Below are positions 51,840 to 61,852 of a stretch of 64,000 nt of DNA, one piece after another (position 1 is the stretch's first letter; the number at the start of each line of letters is the position of its first letter). The stretch comes from Trema orientale (Eukaryota; Streptophyta; Magnoliopsida; Rosales; Cannabaceae). Under the pieces are notes generated by a model, which was not told the DNA's origin, made no database searches, and saw only the letters and a list, made by a program, of their open reading frames with translations. Position numbers and translations under genes: made by a program. The stretch lies in contig JXTC01000050.1 in NCBI GenBank assembly GCA_002914845.1, positions 1,075,654 through 1,139,653 of the forward strand, given 5' to 3'.

Positions 51840-54082
51840 ACAATAGTAAAAATGATATGAACAATTCTTCTTACAAATACACTCATTGTAATCAGATTGG
51901 TCATACCAAAAGTCATTATTTTGAACTGATGGGATATCCAGAATAGTGGGACCATAGTCACTCAAAGAAAAAGGAGTCTCCACTGTAGCAATTGTTGACA
52001 CAACAACAAAGGATTGTGTTACCGACAAAGTCTTGGCATTACTAATAGCTGCAAATAATGGAGGTAAGGTTTTAAATATTTCTGCACTTATTTGTAATAA
52101 TAAATAGATAATTGATTCTAGTGCAACAGATCATATGAGATTTTATTCTAGATAGGTCTCGCTACTCAATCCCTCAGCACAAAAATTTGTGTCTACTGCT
52201 AATGGAAGTTCAACCCCAATCATTGGGGAAGGATCCAGGACTCTCACCAATGCATTACATTTAGACTCTGTTTTAGTTGTTCTATCCTTAGATTATAATC
52301 TTTTATCAGTATCTCAAATAACAACAACCTTATCTTGTGTTGTAATTTTTTGGTCTGACTTTTGTGTGTTTAAGGATATCAAAACTAAGAAGACGATTTG
52401 TTGTGGTATTAGGCGAGGAAAGCTATACTACTTGGACTTGGAGTCAAAGAGTTCTGAAAGCTTACGACAAACTCTTAAAGTGAGTAGCTCTACGGTAGAG
52501 AAAAAGAAAAAGGAAATATGGTTATGGCATCGATGTTTAAGATATGCCTCCTTTGGATATTTGAAAAATTTATTTCCTATTTTATTTACAAATGTTGATA
52601 TTTCTAGTCTTCAGTGCGATATTTGTGAACTTACGAAAAGCCATCGTACTTCATTTCTCTTACATCTGAGAAAAAGCCCGCTTTCATTTATAATTATCTA
52701 TTCCGATGTCTGAGGTCCATCCAAAGCCACTACTTTTGGTGGATCACGATGATTTGTAATGTTTATTGATGATTGTACCAGGATGACATAGTTATGCTTG
52801 ATGAAGTCCAAAAGTGTAGTAAGGTCATTATTTTAAAAGTTTCAAAAAATGGTTGAAACTCAATACAATGCAAAAATTCAAGTTCTTCATAGTGATAATA
52901 GAGGAGAATATCAAAGTACTAATCTTCAATAATATTTGAAAACCCAAGGAAACCTACATCACACTACTTGCTCTAATACACCTTAGTAAAATAGAGTTGC
53001 AGAACGCAAAAATAGGCACCTATTGGAAGTGGTTCGAGCTTTGTTAATCGAGGCTCATACGCCATTATAATACTGGGGAGAAGTACTCACTTCTGCAGCC
53101 TATTTATTCAATTGAGTCCCCTCCAGTACTATTAATTTCCAAACACTGTTCCAAGCCCTCACTGAAGCTGTTGTCTCCCTAGTCGTCCTAAATTTACCCC
53201 TTTGTGTTTTTAGGTATGTTGTGTTTGTACACCTCTATAAATATTAACGTAACAAGTTAACTCCTTAAGCATTACGATGAGTCTTTGTTGGGTATGCTAC
53301 TCATCAGAAGGGTTACCGGTGTTATCATCCTCTAACACGGTGATTGATTATCACAATGGATGTTGCTTTCTATAAAGATACCCTATATTTTTCTAAGTCA
53401 GAATTTTAGGGGGAGTATTAGTAAGAAATTTCGACTCTAGACTATGATTGTGAAATTGATATCTAGCATATTGGAAGTGTGGATGTAAAAGGTGTAACAT
53501 TAGTGACGTTGGATTCCAGTAGTGACAAATCACAAGTTGAGTAAAATCAGCAACTAAGTGATATGATAATGGATCAAAATAGTGATGAACATCTACTGAT
53601 AGAAGAAGTAAGCCCATCTCCTATTCAGCCTGAATACGACATTCTATAAACTGAAGATATGGCTATACCGTATTTCGATACACCACACCAATCGTCTCAT
53701 ACTGAAGATGTTACTGAGCTATACAGAAGAAGGTTACTATATCATCATACCAGAGGTATTCCTAAACATACATATGAACATGATATTTCTAGTAAAATCA
53801 TATATCCTATGAGCCATTATGTGTCTAACCACCGTTTTTCAGGATCAAATGTGTCATCTGTGAATCAATTATTAAGTGTATCTATATCTAACAGTGTATA
53901 GGAAGCTTTAACTGATCCTAAGTGGAAAGTAACCATGAATGAGAAAATGAAATCTCTCTGGAAAAATGAAACTTGAGAGCTTGTTGAGCTTCCGCCAGAA
54001 AAGAAATCTGTTGGATGTCGATGGATTTACATTGTGAAGTACAAGACAAACGGCACAATCGAACGCTTTAAAACATGACTGG
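51840..54082 (+). pseudogene. Copia gag-pol remnant, 5' part (zinc knuckle to RT start)
   Basis: From 51870: a zinc-knuckle-like YTHCNQIGHTKSHYFELMGY with a Cys lost, then a stop. From about 52100: protease region IDSSATDHM, where DSG is expected. 52189-52713: ANGSSTPIIGEG, GKLYYLDLES and the GAG-pre-integrase motif WLWHRCLRYASFGYLK with CDICELTKSHR. Integrase follows with FIDDCTRMT. From 53900: RT start DPKWKVTMNEKMKSLWKN and CRWIYIVKYKTNGTIERFK. Much of gag is missing. It ends at the solo LTR. Confidence 0.85.
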
Positions 54083-55613
54083 TGTCTACGCTCAAAATAT
54101 ACTAGCGGCTATCACAGTATATATTAAGGTATCGATCCTACAGAGAAGTAAATCAACAATAAAAAGGTAACAAAAAATAAAAAGAAAAAATAAAATAAAT
54201 AATTAACTAAGCAATAAATTAAAATAATCATAAAATAATAAATAAAAATACCAATATGAGAAAATCAAAGCTTCAAGATTCACTTAATTATTCGTTTAAG
54301 TGTTACAAACTTTGATTTCTATTTATTACTCAATTATATGTTTCACATCTTAAACACATAACCGAAAAATATAGTATTTAAGAACAAATCTAAAGTATAT
54401 AATATGAAAAATTCTTCCAATTAACACTAAAATAATTTATCTTACTGGTTATCTAAGATCGACAATATATCACAGACACAATATTGCAGTAAAAGATCAA
54501 CTAATAAAACAAATATAATTATAATCTAATTTAAATCATTACATAAAGAAAGCATGACTGAATTTATATGAGAAACTAGAAAATAATATATAGAAAGTAA
54601 AAATATTGAAGAATTTAACAAACCAAATATACAAGCATTGAAGCACTCCCAGGAATTAAAGCTGGAAAATAGAAAAACTATATAATTAAGATCATCTCTC
54701 TAACCTCTCTAAAAACTAGCCTAATCTTGAACTCATCTCTCATTCTCTCTAGAAGAAGTAGAATTTTTACTCTCAAAATTAGTGTGTATTTAGTCTGCCA
54801 CGTTCTGGCTATTTGTAGCTGAGTCTGGAGTGTTGTGCAAGTTTCTACAATTCTAAATGTGTAATTTGATTGATCATATGATGTATTAATCTCCCACAAT
54901 TTCTTCTTTTCTTCTTTTCTCTCTCTTCCTCTTCCTTCACGTTTCCGAGCCTTGGGTAGTAATCTGGTGTGGTGCAATCTGGTGATCATGGTGCGAAATG
55001 TGTACCTTATTGGCTAACGGAATAGTCATAGTCTATGAGTTGAAGTGACACATCGTTAATGGCTGGACAACTGATTGTAAAAGAGACGAGAAGCACTGGA
55101 AGAGACACGTCTAGAGAAAGAACAGTAGCTACTGATACTGCCTGGCCCACATATCTCCTGCATCTCCACTCGCCTGAACCCGACCGTGTACAACACGTGC
55201 CCGCTTAGAGGATTTTGATCATGATCCAACGGTTGAGGTTGTACAATTTCTCACTCGCGTTTAGCCTTTTTTTTCCGAATTTTTTTTCCTTTTCTTTAAT
55301 CTAAATCAAATTCAAATTTGAACTTAAATTAAAATAAAATAAATTAGAATTAAACCTAAATAAAATGTAAATCTAAACTAAATAAAATTCAAATTAAACT
55401 TATATCAAAACCTAAAGAATCCTAATTCAAATTAAATAAAATAAAAGATGATAAAATAAAATACTAAAAATCAAATGAACTAAAAATTTAAATACTCAGA
55501 ATGTAAAAATAAAATAACTTAAATTACTTCAAAAACTACACTAAAAGTACTCAAGAACACATAGAATTTATAAGAAAAAGAATATAAATAACTCTATTTT
55601 CATAGAGTTATCA
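54083..55613 (-). mobile_element. Solo LTR, 1531 bp, antisense inside the copia RT gene
   Basis: On the minus strand it begins tgataactctatgaaaatag and ends ttttgagcgtagaca, the TG...CA form of an LTR. Flanks actgg (54078-54082) and atttg (55614-55618) are a decayed 5-bp duplication. Removing the insert restores the RT reading (FK-x-x-LV then AK-x-YTQTYGIDY). There is no internal domain or second LTR, so it was left by LTR-LTR recombination. The superfamily is unknown; the TGATAAC start is frequent in Ty3-type elements. Confidence 0.8.
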
Positions 55614-57199
55614 ATTTGTGGCAAAATGATACACTCAAACCTACGGAATTGATTACATAGATATATTTGCACATGTAGCCAAAATCAACACAATTTGTGT
55701 CTTATTGTCTTCAACCGCAAACTTAGACTAGCTATTATAACAATTCGATATAAAGAACGCTTTTCTATATGGTGAGTTATCTGAAGAAGTCTACATGGAT
55801 CTCCCACAAGGATGCATGATACCCGACAGACACAGCCAAAAAGTATGCTAGTTAAAGAAATCGTTGTATGGTTCGAAGCAATCTCCAAGAGCATGGTTTA
55901 GAAGATTCACGAAGTCTGTGATAGCCTTTGGTTACCATCAGAGCAATTCAGATCATACCTTATTTCTCAAAATATGACAGGGTAAGATCACTGTATTCAT
56001 TATATATGTAAATGACATAGTGGTTACAAGAAATGATTTTGAAGAAAGGAAGGCTTTACATAGATATTTATCCAAAGAATTTGAAATGAAAGATCTAGGC
56101 CCTCTGAAATATTTTCTTAAAATTGAAGTATCCTGATCTACTAATAGAATATTTCTATCCCAAAGAAAATATACCTTAGATCTATTACAAAAGATCGGTA
56201 TGCCAGTGTGTCAACTAGTTGATACACTAGTGGAAGAAGGTTTAAAATTATGTATTGAATCTATTCAGACAACAGCTAATAAAGGAAGATACCAAAGGTT
56301 TGTAGGAAGACTGATATACTTGTCTCATACTAGACCAGATTTAGCTTATACTTTGAGTATTGTCAGCTAGTTCATGGATGATTCTAGAGAACAACATATG
56401 AGTATTTTTTTTTTTTATTTTAAAGTGGGGCTTAACTAATGACCACCACTTACTACAAATTAAAGAAAAATAACACACACACACACACTCTACCAAGGCT
56501 TGAATCCTTGACCCTCCCAAACTCACACACACATCCCATAAGCCTTGGACCAACTGAGCTAACCCCAGTTGACTGAGAACAACATATGAGTATAGTCATA
56601 CATATTTGTGTGACTATACTCAGAGAACAACATATGAGTATAGTCACACATATTTTGAAATATCTAAAGTCTGCTCCAGGAAAAGGAATACTATCCACAA
56701 AGACCTGGATTATCAAAACATAAAAGTATATACTGATGCCGATTGGGTTAGTGCTCTGGATGACAGATGATCTACTTCCAGTTACTCTACGTTCATAGGA
56801 GGTAATCTTGTAACATGGAGAAGCAAGAAACAGAATGCTGTATCTCGATCAAGTACAGACGTAAAATTCAGATGTATGGCACTTGGACTAGCATTATAGC
56901 TAAGACTCCTCTTACAAGATTTGGGGTATCTATCTAAGCAATCTATCCAACTATTTTGTAATATCAAAACAGCATGTGACATTGCCCATAATCCAGTACA
57001 ACATGATCATACCAAGTACGTCGAGGTGGACAAATTTTTCGTAAAGGAAAAGTTGGATGAAAAAATCGTGAAATTACCTGAGATTCGATCAGAGGATCAG
57101 TTAGCCGATATTCTTCCCAAAGCGGTCTCAAGGAATATGTTCTTAAAATTTTTAGATAAGTTAGGCATATGTAATATCTATATACCAACTTGAGGAGAG
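55614..57199 (+). pseudogene. Copia pol remnant, 3' part (RT and RNase H)
   Basis: RT continues with YTQTYGIDYIDIFAHVAK, DIKNAFLYGELSEEVYMDL and YVNDIV-like YVNDIVVT (the YVDD box has become YVND). RNase H reads KVYTDADWVSALDDR, stop, STSSYSTFIGGNLVTWRSKK, and ends DQLADILPKAVSRNMFLKFL. Several stops are present, and a SINE interrupts it at 56405-56574. Confidence 0.85.
56405..56574 (-). mobile_element. tRNA-derived SINE, copy 2
   Basis: On the minus strand: ggggttagctcagttggtcc (A box TAGCTCAGTTGG), then ggattcaagcc (B box), a GT-repeat, and a poly(A) end. An exact 18-bp target duplication gagaacaacatatgagta lies at 56387-56404 and 56575-56592. It is the same family as 42390-42550. Confidence 0.92.
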
Positions 57200-57412
57200 T
57201 ATTAAAATAGACATGAGTTGTAATCCACATTTCCGTATCTTAGAATAGTACACCACACTTAAGGAATTATAGCTTAGATTAGGGATTTTGATCTTGCTTA
57301 AATTACGGAACATGTTTGTAGGAAGTTTGGTCTCAAAACCAACTCTATATATACTTATGTACATATTCGGATTGATTATGAATGAAAAATATAAACATTC
57401 ATCAATTAAACA
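57200..57412 (+). repeat. 3' LTR of the copia element
   Basis: Begins tattaaaatag and ends ttaaaca, followed by the target duplication tgcat. It ends 397 bp before the TIP start codon. Confidence 0.9.
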
Positions 57413-57693
57413 TGCATGACATACTTATGACCGATATGCATATATCTATTAAACGAAAATTTTCAAACATTAAAAAAAGAAAGAAAAAAAAACTCAACTT
57501 TATTTCAAATGGCAAATTAAATAAATTGATTGAAAGTCAACGGGCATATTTGTAATTGCATCCTGAAGATTAATTTATGTCGATTTGATGATAACGTGCG
57601 GTTCACTGAACAAGCTCAAATGGAATAATAATTGCTTATGAATGTCATTTTTAATTGTATTGACCAAGTCGAGCCAACTCCAAAAACTCCCAG

Positions 57694-57706
57694 ATATTTA
57701 TATAGC
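57694..57706 (+). promoter_or_regulatory. TATA box of the TIP gene
   Basis: atatttatatagc lies about 105 bp before the ATG. It is conserved (and duplicated by an insertion) in pseudogene copy B. The 3' LTR end is about 280 bp upstream. Confidence 0.65.
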
Positions 57707-57809
57707 TAAGCTCTGGAGTCCCATCATAAGTTAAGGCCTCTCCAACTTTAGCTGTTTAGTGGTGACTAAAAACTTTCCCACATAGTAGCCACTAAAGAGT
57801 ACTAAAAGA

Positions 57810-58956
57810 ATGGCCAAAATTGCCTTAGGCACCAGACAAGAGGCTGCCCAGCCTGACTGCATCAGAGCTCTCATCGTCGAGTTCATCGCCACCTTCTTCT
57901 TTGTTTTCGCCGGTGTCGGATCCGCCATGGCCGCCGGTAAATTTATACGCAAAATTTTTCCATTTAGAAATTGTTGACATAATAATTAGTACTGATTGTG
58001 ATTTTTTTGTTCTATGTTGTTAATTTGTATCCTACCTAATTGTGACTTTTGCACTAATTAGGTAAATGTTATCAATTTGTATCCTACCTAATTAGTTAAA
58101 TTAATTAATTAATTAATTAATTTGTTGGGCCAGATAAGCTAGAGGCAGGTGCACTAGTGGGCCTGCTTGTTGTGGCAGTGGCTCACACCCTGATAGTGGC
58201 CGTGACGGTATCCGCCGGCCACATTTCCGGCGGTCATCTTAACCCCGCCGTCACTCTAGGCCTCCTCGTCGGCGGTCACATCACCGTGGTCCGGTCCATT
58301 CTCTACTGGATCATCCAATTGCTGGCATCTTCCGCAGCTTCCTTCCTTCTGTATTACCTGACTGGAGGATTGGTAAGTCAAATTAGTAATTCCCATTTTT
58401 CAAAGTTTACATTTTGGTAGATAAGACCACTTTTGGTTCATTAAAGACTTTAATTTAAAATATTAATAAGGTTACTAACTTTTTTAAATTTGAGTCCATT
58501 TTTTTTTTTAAACTATGGTTTGAAATACATTCACGTCTAATTAATTAATTATTTATTTATTGATTTTGGTTTTGACGGCAGATAACTCCAATTCATTCAC
58601 TGGCAATTGGGGTAGGCTACTTCCAAGGAATAATATGGGAAATTCTCCTCACATTCTCACTACTGTTCACCGTCTATGGTACTATGGTGGACCCCAAGAA
58701 GGGTACCATTGAAGGGCTAGGCCCAATTATTGTTGGATTTGTGGTTGGAGCCAACATCCTAGCCGGCGGAGCCTTCTCAGGAGCCTCTATGAACCCAGCA
58801 AGGTCTTTTGGGCCTGCTTTGGTGAGCGGGAACTGGACTGATCACTGGGTCTACTGGGTTGGGCCTCTGATCGGTGGTGGGCTCGGTGGGTTCATCTACG
58901 AAAATTTCTTTACCTTGAGAACTCATGTCCTTATTGCCACCGCGGAGGAATTCTAA
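57810..58956 (+). CDS. TIP4;1: Tonoplast intrinsic protein, TIP4-like aquaporin (3 exons)
   Basis: Coding exons: 57810-57936, 58134-58372, 58582-58956 (246 aa, phases agree). Six membrane helices are expected, with two half-helix boxes: [10 protein letters not shown] in exon 2 and [14 protein letters not shown] in exon 3. The Arg right after the second NPA is the LE2 position of the selectivity filter; together with His in VAVAHTL (H2) it fits the H-I-A-R type filter of TIP4. The start [20 protein letters not shown] and the end YENFF are TIP-like. Function: water, and possibly urea, ammonia or glycerol flux across the vacuolar membrane. It is the only intact one of three tandem copies. The copia 3' LTR sits in its promoter. 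TIP2 is less likely on sequence pattern. Confidence 0.93.
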
Positions 58957-59482
58957 TTCCTCCTCATGTACTATGTAGCAGTCCCCCTTTTCCCCTGTAT
59001 TTTTTTTTTTTTTTTTTCGTTTTCAGTTTTCCTGAGTACTTCCTTCTCTTCTATGATTGTATGCATTGGTTTGAGAGAGTTTTCAACAAAATATAATATA
59101 AGCAATAATGTTCTAATTATTTATTTTATATGACGTGCAGTCCACCCCCTTCCCCGATGCGCATGATCGATTGCGCATACCATAGGCAGCCCCTTTACGA
59201 GTAAAAGCAAGTGTTAATTTCCTCAAAGGATTTGTGTAATTACATTATTTTTAGGGGTACGTAATGCTCTAGAAAGCTTAAAATGACAAAGCACGTTGAC
59301 AATCCAGAAGGGACAAAAATTACCATCAGAATGGATACATTTATTAATCATTATTTCTTGACATGTTTTTAACTATCAATTAAGAGAGACTACTCCCCGC
59401 AAAAAACATACCACAAGGTATAAATTTTTTACAATATATGTGAAAATGTGAATGTGATTATATAAATTTGTTTGTCGTTATT
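58957..59482. other. TIP 3' UTR and downstream duplicated flank
   Basis: The 3' UTR and flank up to about 59200 (cgattgcgcataccataggc) match pseudogene copy A to 42660 and mark the end of the duplication unit. The rest holds no gene. Confidence 0.7.
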
Positions 59483-59549
59483 GAAAATAAATGACATAAA
59501 GGATCAAAAAAAAAAAAGAAAAAGAAAAAGAAAATAAATGATACAAAGG
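59483..59549 (+). mobile_element. Minimal poly(A) insertion with 20-bp direct repeats
   Basis: gaaaataaatgacataaagg (59483-59502) and gaaaataaatgatacaaagg (59530-59549) flank atc plus an A/G tail. The repeats differ at a few bases. Confidence 0.65.
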
Positions 59550-59739
59550 CAAAACAAAGGAATAAAAATATAACTAGCTCTTATTATATGGGTTGCAAAT
59601 GTTTTAAAAATGTCATATTTTTTTTTCCTTTTTAATCAACTAAATTAATTTTTGATGCAATCTTACATTTGAATATATCTTATTAGTCATAATTACTGCC
59701 TCTATGCATAAGTCAAATAGATGTTGTTTAGTTGGGAAA

Positions 59740-60435
59740 GGTACATGAATATCTGTTTTCTTAAGCATATTTTCATAAATACCTGTTTTATTTTTTCACC
59801 AATACCCTTTATATATATTTTTAAAGAAATATATACTACATGTATTTTATAAACGAAGTATATACTGTGATATACATTCTATAAATAAAAATTATATATG
59901 AAAATCGGTATATATTTCAAAATGTATACCATAGATATAAATCTACAGTGTAAATGTAATCATAACTAAAACTTTACATTGTAAATGTATACCACACATA
60001 TTTTTCAGAGAAATTTAGGTGGATGGTCAAAATTTTAAATTTGATTATGTAGATGTCCACTTTTAAAATTTTAAAGCTAAATGTCCAGGTATATATATTT
60101 TTACACTTGGTAGATACACATATTTACCAATTTTAGTTACTGTACTGAAATACACTGGGTATATAATTTTTTATACTTGGTATATAAAATTTTACACTTG
60201 GTATATAAGCATATATATCGGACATTTTGTTATAACATTTGACAAAAGGACATTTACTGAAATTGGGCCTAAAATTTAGTCATATTTTTATAAGCCTCTA
60301 TTTTTCACACGAAATAGATATCTAAAAAACGAGAATTGTCGAAATAAATAATAAAAAAAATGGGTACTTACGAAATGCAAGGCACAAAAATGGATACTGA
60401 GTATAAATTTATGTATTTATTATGATTATAACGTC
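59740..60435. repeat. Dispersed repeat interrupted by a 291-bp MITE
   Basis: The outer parts align with 37278-37403 and 37932-38175. The 291-bp Mutator-type element splits it at 60008-60298. Confidence 0.6.
60008..60298. mobile_element. 291-bp Mutator-type MITE, copy 2
   Basis: A perfect 9-bp duplication tatttttca lies at 59999-60007 and 60299-60307. It has the same orientation, length and sequence family as 5654-5944. Confidence 0.87.
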
Positions 60436-60439
60436 AAAC

Positions 60440-61134
60440 AAACACATTCTTCCAAAACCTAAAATGCATAAAACTGTCCAATAACTTTAGAGCAAAAGTA
60501 CTATTTGGGCAATTCCCTCTACAAACCATGATTCATACCCATGTTTTATGTATTAATGGAGTGAGTAATATGATTTGAGGCAAGGAATTGACATTTGAAA
60601 AGTCAATGTGTCATCGTTGTTGACAGGGAGACTCCAATGATTATAAGTTAACATCTCAGTATTTGAAAAAAAAAAAAGAAAAAAGAATACATTAGATGGC
60701 CTAAATTCCTATTTCTTTTTTAAAGGGTTTGTGGCACTAAACGTCCTGAATTTCTTGTATAGTGACCATTTGGTCATTGAACTAAATAAATGTCTAAAAA
60801 AGTCTTTGAATTAACTAATTAGTGACAATAAAGTCCCTGAATTCTTTTTTCTAAAAATGCCGCCTATTTTTCTTTTCAAAACACTTATAAATAAGTTATT
60901 TTAGCCCAAATTACTACTAGTCATGTCCATTTCCCTTTAAGATTTCGGATCCAACACATTAAAAATGATGTTTTAGGGCTTCACTATGCTGATGGATTCA
61001 CTAGTGAAGGGCTGAAGGGCTGAGCCGTTGAGCAGGAGAAATTGTAAATGGTAAAACTTTATCCGGTGAAAAATTATGGTTCATTAGTGTCATTACTACT
61101 ATATATTATTGAGTATTTATAAGAAAAGACATTT
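60440..61134. other. Intergenic, no gene seen
   Basis: Includes a fragment (about 60727-60845) resembling the ends of the long-TIR element at 49047 (repeated 'tgaatt...agtccc' phrases). No coding evidence. Confidence 0.45.
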
Positions 61135-61370
61135 TTTTAAGATCAATTTTTTACATCTATTTAATCAATGATCTTTTTATGATTTTATTTTGATAAATAC
61201 CATTTTTTAGTTGATCTACCTTTTATAAAATAAATCACTAAATATGAAAAAACGACTATTTTTAAACAATTTTCAAAATTCAATTATTTTTAATTGAAAA
61301 ATGACCATTTTGTAAACTATTATCCAAAATTCGGTTTATTTGGCTAAAAAGCCCTATATTATTAGGGAAA
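61135..61370 (-). repeat. AT-rich dispersed repeat, copy 3 (inverted)
   Basis: The reverse complement begins atagggctttttagc and carries tagtttacaaaatgg and ttgaattttgaaaattg, matching copies at 6815 and 7530. Confidence 0.6.
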
Positions 61371-61852
61371 GAACCCCTGCCCTCTGATTTAGTACAACAG
61401 CCATGCACGTAGCGTGACAAATTACGTTCTTTCGACTGTGGACGACCAAATCCGCGGAGACTCTTATTTATCTGTTACCCTAAACTTTAACTTGCAATAT
61501 TTAACGTAGCCAGCTAGACTATTTACAACAATTTACAAGTCGAAATATTCGCGAGATTAACTTCGGAAATGAAACTACCTTTCAAATTTTAGCACTATTA
61601 TTGTTATTATTATTTTTCTTCTTCAGACTCTCTGTCTCTCTTGTGAACAAAAATGGAGATTTTAAATTCAAAAAAGAAAAAAAAAAAAAACCCTAAAAAA
61701 CTCTTTTTCTTGTCATGAAACGAATTAAACTTATTCACTACCATTTCTCTAGTTGATACATGATGAAATCTTAAGAGAAATAAACTGTTACATATCAAGT
61801 ATGAATTGAATGCTCTCAATTCCTGAAATTCAATCATGAATTGATTAATATT
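61371..61852. other. Spacer / 3' flank of the WD40 gene
   Basis: The last part probably carries the 3' UTR of the minus-strand gene. No other feature is seen. Confidence 0.45.

Larger units (their letters stand above)
51387..57412 (+). mobile_element. Defective Ty1/copia LTR retrotransposon upstream of the TIP gene
   Basis: The 6026-bp element has LTRs at 51387-51594 and 57200-57412, about 88% alike by eye, and a perfect 5-bp target duplication tgcat (51382-51386, 57413-57417). A primer-binding site for initiator tRNA-Met (tgatatcaaagc) follows the 5' LTR and a purine tract (gaggagag) precedes the 3' LTR. Pol order is copia-type: zinc knuckle, protease, GAG-pre-integrase, integrase, RT, RNase H. 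Many stops and frameshifts make it dead. It is further split by a solo LTR and a SINE. Confidence 0.93.

Noticed and set aside
51584..52028. Minus-strand frames in the copia leader
   Set aside because: They are antisense to the zinc-knuckle region and have no motif of their own.
56495..56570. Minus-strand tRNA gene at the A and B boxes
   Set aside because: Box spacing and sequence fit a SINE head; it has an 18-bp target duplication and a poly(A) end and no cloverleaf.
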